Positions 42,780 to 45,263 of a stretch of DNA of 45,263 nucleotides are shown here, one piece after another. This DNA is from a virus. The stretch is from positions 1-45,263 of IMG/VR virus record IMGVR_UViG_3300030061_001237. The stretch is one strand, 5' to 3'. The translations under genes and the position numbers were made by a program. The notes beneath the pieces are model-generated. The model was not told the DNA's origin, searched no databases, and saw only the letters and a list, made by a program, of their open reading frames with translations. Each line of letters starts with the position of its first letter. Positions within the stretch are counted from its first letter, which is position 1.

Positions 42780-42807
42780 TTGATTTGGATAGTTTTACAT
42801 GTATATT
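42780..42807 (+). promoter_or_regulatory. Candidate promoter for terL/portal operon
   Basis: TTGATT (42780-42785), 16-base spacer, TATATT (42802-42807), with terL starting at 42831. It lacks the TAGGATATT motif of the early promoters, as might be expected for a late promoter. Confidence 0.45.
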
Positions 42808-42830
42808 AGTTTATACCCATATTGAAACAT

Positions 42831-44312
42831 ATGCTGACATTAGAAAAAATTAATAAAATTAAAGATCCTATTAAACGTAGAAAGCTGAAAGAAGATTTAG
42901 TTAATGCTGACGAAGCTGCTGATAGAAAAGAGGCTCATGATGACTTCTTATCTTTTGTAAAACAAATGTGGCCTGAATTTATAGAGGGGTCCCACCACGC
43001 ACGTATCTCAGAAAAATTTAATAAATTAGCATCTGGAGAAATTACTCGTTTAATTATTAATATGCCACCTAGGCATACTAAATCAGAATTTGCGTCTTAC
43101 TTTTTACCTGCATGGATGATCGGTAAAAATTCTAAGTTAAAGATTATTCAAGCAACCCACACAGCAGAACTTGCAATTAGTTTCGGGCGTAAGACAAAAA
43201 ATTTAATCGACTCAGAAAATTATCAAAAAATTTTTTCTACAAGATTACAAGAAGACTCTAAAGCTGCAGGACGTTGGAATACTTCTAAACAAGGTGAATA
43301 CTTTGCTGTCGGTGTCAAAGGTGCTGTAACCGGAAGAGGTGCAGATTTATTAATTATTGATGATCCACATTCAGAGCAAGATGGAGCAAGCAACAAGACC
43401 ACAGCTTTTGAAGCAGCTTACGAATGGTATACATCAGGACCACGACAACGTTTGCAACCTGGTGGTCGTATTGTTGTAGTTATGACTCGTTGGTCAACTA
43501 AAGATCTAACTGCAAAATTAGTTAATTCTCAAGCAGATGAAAATGCAGACAAGTGGGACATCATAGAGTTCCCTGCAATTTTACCAAATGGAAAACCTGT
43601 GTGGCCAGAATATTGGAAGCTAGAAGATTTTGAAGCAGTTAAAGCTTCGGCTGGTGTAAATAAATTTAATGCACAGTATCAACAAAATCCAACATCAGAA
43701 GAAGGTGCGATTATAAAAAGAGAATGGTGGAATGATTGGGATAAAGAAGATCTACCTTTAGTTACACATTGTATTCAATCTTACGATACTGCATTTTTAA
43801 AAAAAGAAACAGCCGACTACTCTGCCATTACAACATGGGGCGTATTCAGAGAAACTGAAGATTCACAAGAATGTTTAATTCTCCTCGATGCGTGGAAAGG
43901 TCGAGTTGAGTTTCCAGAACTAAGGCGCGTGGCCAAAGAACAATATGATTATTGGAAACCTGAAACAGTAATCGTGGAAGCTAAAGCTTCAGGTCTGCCA
44001 CTGACACATGAACTAAGGAACATGGACATACCTGTGGTTAATTTCACTCCAAGTAAAGGTCAAGATAAACACGCAAGAATAAATGCAGTAGCTCCTTTAT
44101 TTGAGTCAGGTAAAATCTATGCTCCTCTAGATCGTGAGTATGCAGAAGAAGTTGTAGAAGAATGTGCTGCTTTTCCTTATGGAGAAAATGATGACTTAGT
44201 GGATTCTGTAACTCAAGCTTTATTGAGATATAGACAAGGAGGACTGATAACTCACCCTGAAGATTATAAAGAAGAGTCTTTACCTAGGGGCAAAAAGAGT
44301 TATTATTGGTAA
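42831..44312 (+). CDS. terL: Terminase large subunit
   Basis: 493 aa from ATG at 42831 (TTG at 42822 is in frame). ATPase: INMPPRHTKSEF with K84 (Walker A-like), LLIIDDPHSE with D177/D178 (Walker B), and VVMTRWSTKDLTAKL (coupling region). Nuclease: IQSYDTAFLKKE, VIVEAKASGLPL and GENDDLVDSVTQALLRY, matching the RNase H-like triad. This is a Terminase_6-type protein that cuts and pumps DNA into the capsid through the portal encoded downstream. Confidence 0.97.
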   Translation: MLTLEKINKIKDPIKRRKLKEDLVNADEAADRKEAHDDFLSFVKQMWPEFIEGSHHARISEKFNKLASGEITRLIINMPPRHTKSEFASYFLPAWMIGKNSKLKIIQATHTAELAISFGRKTKNLIDSENYQKIFSTRLQEDSKAAGRWNTSKQGEYFAVGVKGAVTGRGADLLIIDDPHSEQDGASNKTTAFEAAYEWYTSGPRQRLQPGGRIVVVMTRWSTKDLTAKLVNSQADENADKWDIIEFPAILPNGKPVWPEYWKLEDFEAVKASAGVNKFNAQYQQNPTSEEGAIIKREWWNDWDKEDLPLVTHCIQSYDTAFLKKETADYSAITTWGVFRETEDSQECLILLDAWKGRVEFPELRRVAKEQYDYWKPETVIVEAKASGLPLTHELRNMDIPVVNFTPSKGQDKHARINAVAPLFESGKIYAPLDREYAEEVVEECAAFPYGENDDLVDSVTQALLRYRQGGLITHPEDYKEESLPRGKKSYYW

Positions 44313-44483
44313 ATGAAAAATCCTACCCTTGTAAAAAATATGAAACACGTTAAATGGAAAGAGATACCTCCTCTATCTGGCCCTGATCCACGAGGCTTGA
44401 TTAAGGAGACAAAACAAGATAAACAAGAAAGATTGGAGAATACAAATGGCAGATATCGACAAATCACTTCCAAACGAAGTTAG
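44313..44483 (+). CDS. Small protein between terL and portal
   Basis: 56 aa starting directly after the terL stop. MKNPTLVKNMKHVKWKEIPP then LSGPDPRGLIKETKQ. The motif VKWKEIPPLxGPxPxGL is common in short proteins preceding portal genes in marine phages. Overlaps the portal start by 38 bases. Possibly a packaging or connector accessory. Confidence 0.65.
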   Translation: MKNPTLVKNMKHVKWKEIPPLSGPDPRGLIKETKQDKQERLENTNGRYRQITSKRS

Positions 44484-45263
44484 AAAAACTATTGAGATCG
44501 AAGGCCCTGAAAAAGAGGTCGAGATCACAGAAGAAATTGAAGAATCCATTCCAAGTCAAGGCGACACGGAAATTACACCTACTGATGACGGAGGTGTAGA
44601 AGTTAACTTTGAACCAGGAGCTTTTAGTCAACCACAGGGAGAAGGTCACTTTGACAATCTTGCTGAGTTACTACCGGAGGAAATATTAGGTCCTCTTGGT
44701 TCAACGTTAAATCAAAACTACATGGATTACAAAACGTCTAGAAAAGAATGGGAGCATTCTTACATTCAGGGTCTAGATCTATTAGGATTTAAATACGAAC
44801 AACGGACAGAACCGTTTCAAGGCGCAGCAGGTGCAACGCATCCTGTTCTAGCTGAAGCAGTCACGCAATTCCAAGCGTTGGCTTACAAAGAATTGTTACC
44901 GGCCGACGGACCTGTAAGAACACAAATTATTGGCGCACCGAATCCAGCAAAAGAACAACAGTCTCAACGGGTAAAAGAATTTATGAATTACCAGTTGATG
45001 GATAAAATGAAAGAGTATGAACCTGAGTTTGATCAGATGTTATTTTATTTACCTTTATCAGGATCCGCGTTCAAAAAAGTTTATTACGATGATCTATTAC
45101 AAAGAGCAGTTTCTAAATTTGTACCTGCAGAAGATCTCGTGGTCCCTTATTCAGCAACCTCACTCGAAGATGCAGAGTCTATTATTCATGTTATTAAAAA
45201 ATCAGAAAATGATTTACGTAAACAACAGGTCTCTGGTTTTTATAGAGATGTCGAATTAGGAAG
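44446..45263 (+). CDS. Portal protein, 5' end (P22-type, partial)
   Basis: 272 residues are visible; the rest is cut by the right edge. SD GGAG upstream. The first ~60 residues are acidic. Then EEILGPLGSTLNQNYMDYKT, SRKEWEHSYIQGLDLLGFKY and FQGAAGATHPVLAEAVTQFQ followed by KELLPADGPVRT, the typical motif set of P22-type portals of marine phages. It forms the ring through which DNA is packaged. Its place after terL is normal. Confidence 0.92.
   Translation, partial: MADIDKSLPNEVRKTIEIEGPEKEVEITEEIEESIPSQGDTEITPTDDGGVEVNFEPGAFSQPQGEGHFDNLAELLPEEILGPLGSTLNQNYMDYKTSRKEWEHSYIQGLDLLGFKYEQRTEPFQGAAGATHPVLAEAVTQFQALAYKELLPADGPVRTQIIGAPNPAKEQQSQRVKEFMNYQLMDKMKEYEPEFDQMLFYLPLSGSAFKKVYYDDLLQRAVSKFVPAEDLVVPYSATSLEDAESIIHVIKKSENDLRKQQVSGFYRDVELG

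Overview
The window is part of the genome of a tailed double-stranded DNA bacteriophage. It is A/T-rich and tightly packed, with many start/stop overlaps. Genes run almost entirely on the + strand. The gene set (T7/P22-like internal virion proteins, a P22-type portal and DNA-stabilisation protein, family A DNA polymerase, AEP-type primase, DUF3310, many small proteins familiar from marine phages, and 2OG-Fe(II) oxygenases) suggests an uncultured marine short-tailed phage resembling those of Pelagibacter (SAR11). No RNA polymerase, integrase, tRNA or CRISPR array was seen. Large terminase and portal lie at the right edge and tail proteins at the left edge. The window is therefore probably a cut of a circularly permuted genome: the rest of the portal, the scaffold and the major capsid genes should lie outside, between the right end and the left end. 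Host and family assignments are inference, since no search could be run.

Layout: (1) 1-4348, tail/fibre genes: a tail protein with a cupredoxin-like head and six Trp-rich GWGR repeats, a fibre-like protein, a polyglycine adhesin-like protein and a small tail-associated protein. (2) 4369-8895, seven consecutive 2OG-Fe(II) oxygenase-like genes of at least three architectures plus one unknown gene, inserted in the virion module. (3) 8910-13423, DNA-stabilisation/connector protein, small conserved proteins and two glycosyltransferases (GT4-like and GT-A/GT2-like). (4) 13477-22840, internal (ejection) virion proteins, including one of 1387 aa, ending with an XhlA-like membrane protein. (5) 22837-24270 on the - strand, an SNF2-type helicase. 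(6) 24721-31984, a replication block behind a good sigma70-like promoter. (7) 31977-34838, membrane/exported proteins and an M15 peptidase, probably the lysis region, plus small proteins. (8) 34905-37831, small early proteins, a SAM methyltransferase-like protein, an HNH protein and a PD-(D/E)XK exonuclease. (9) 37832-42821, a regulatory region with iteron-like repeats, small terminase on the - strand, a cysteine-rich conserved protein, a strong structured-RNA candidate, a repeated promoter plus GC-rich hairpin cassette and several small genes. (10) 42831 to the end, large terminase, a small protein and the start of the portal.

How the parts may work together: promoters in regions 6-9 share a motif close to the palindrome TAGGATATCCTA lying in or at the -35/-10 spacer, which suggests one regulator (host or phage) controls several phage transcripts, including a candidate noncoding RNA on the - strand at about 40374-40603. 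The polymerase has Leu at the position equivalent to E. coli Pol I residue 762, a variant linked in marine phages to slower or temperate-like replication. The oxygenase cluster next to the adhesin genes is the most striking accessory feature and may modify virion proteins, host surface or small molecules.
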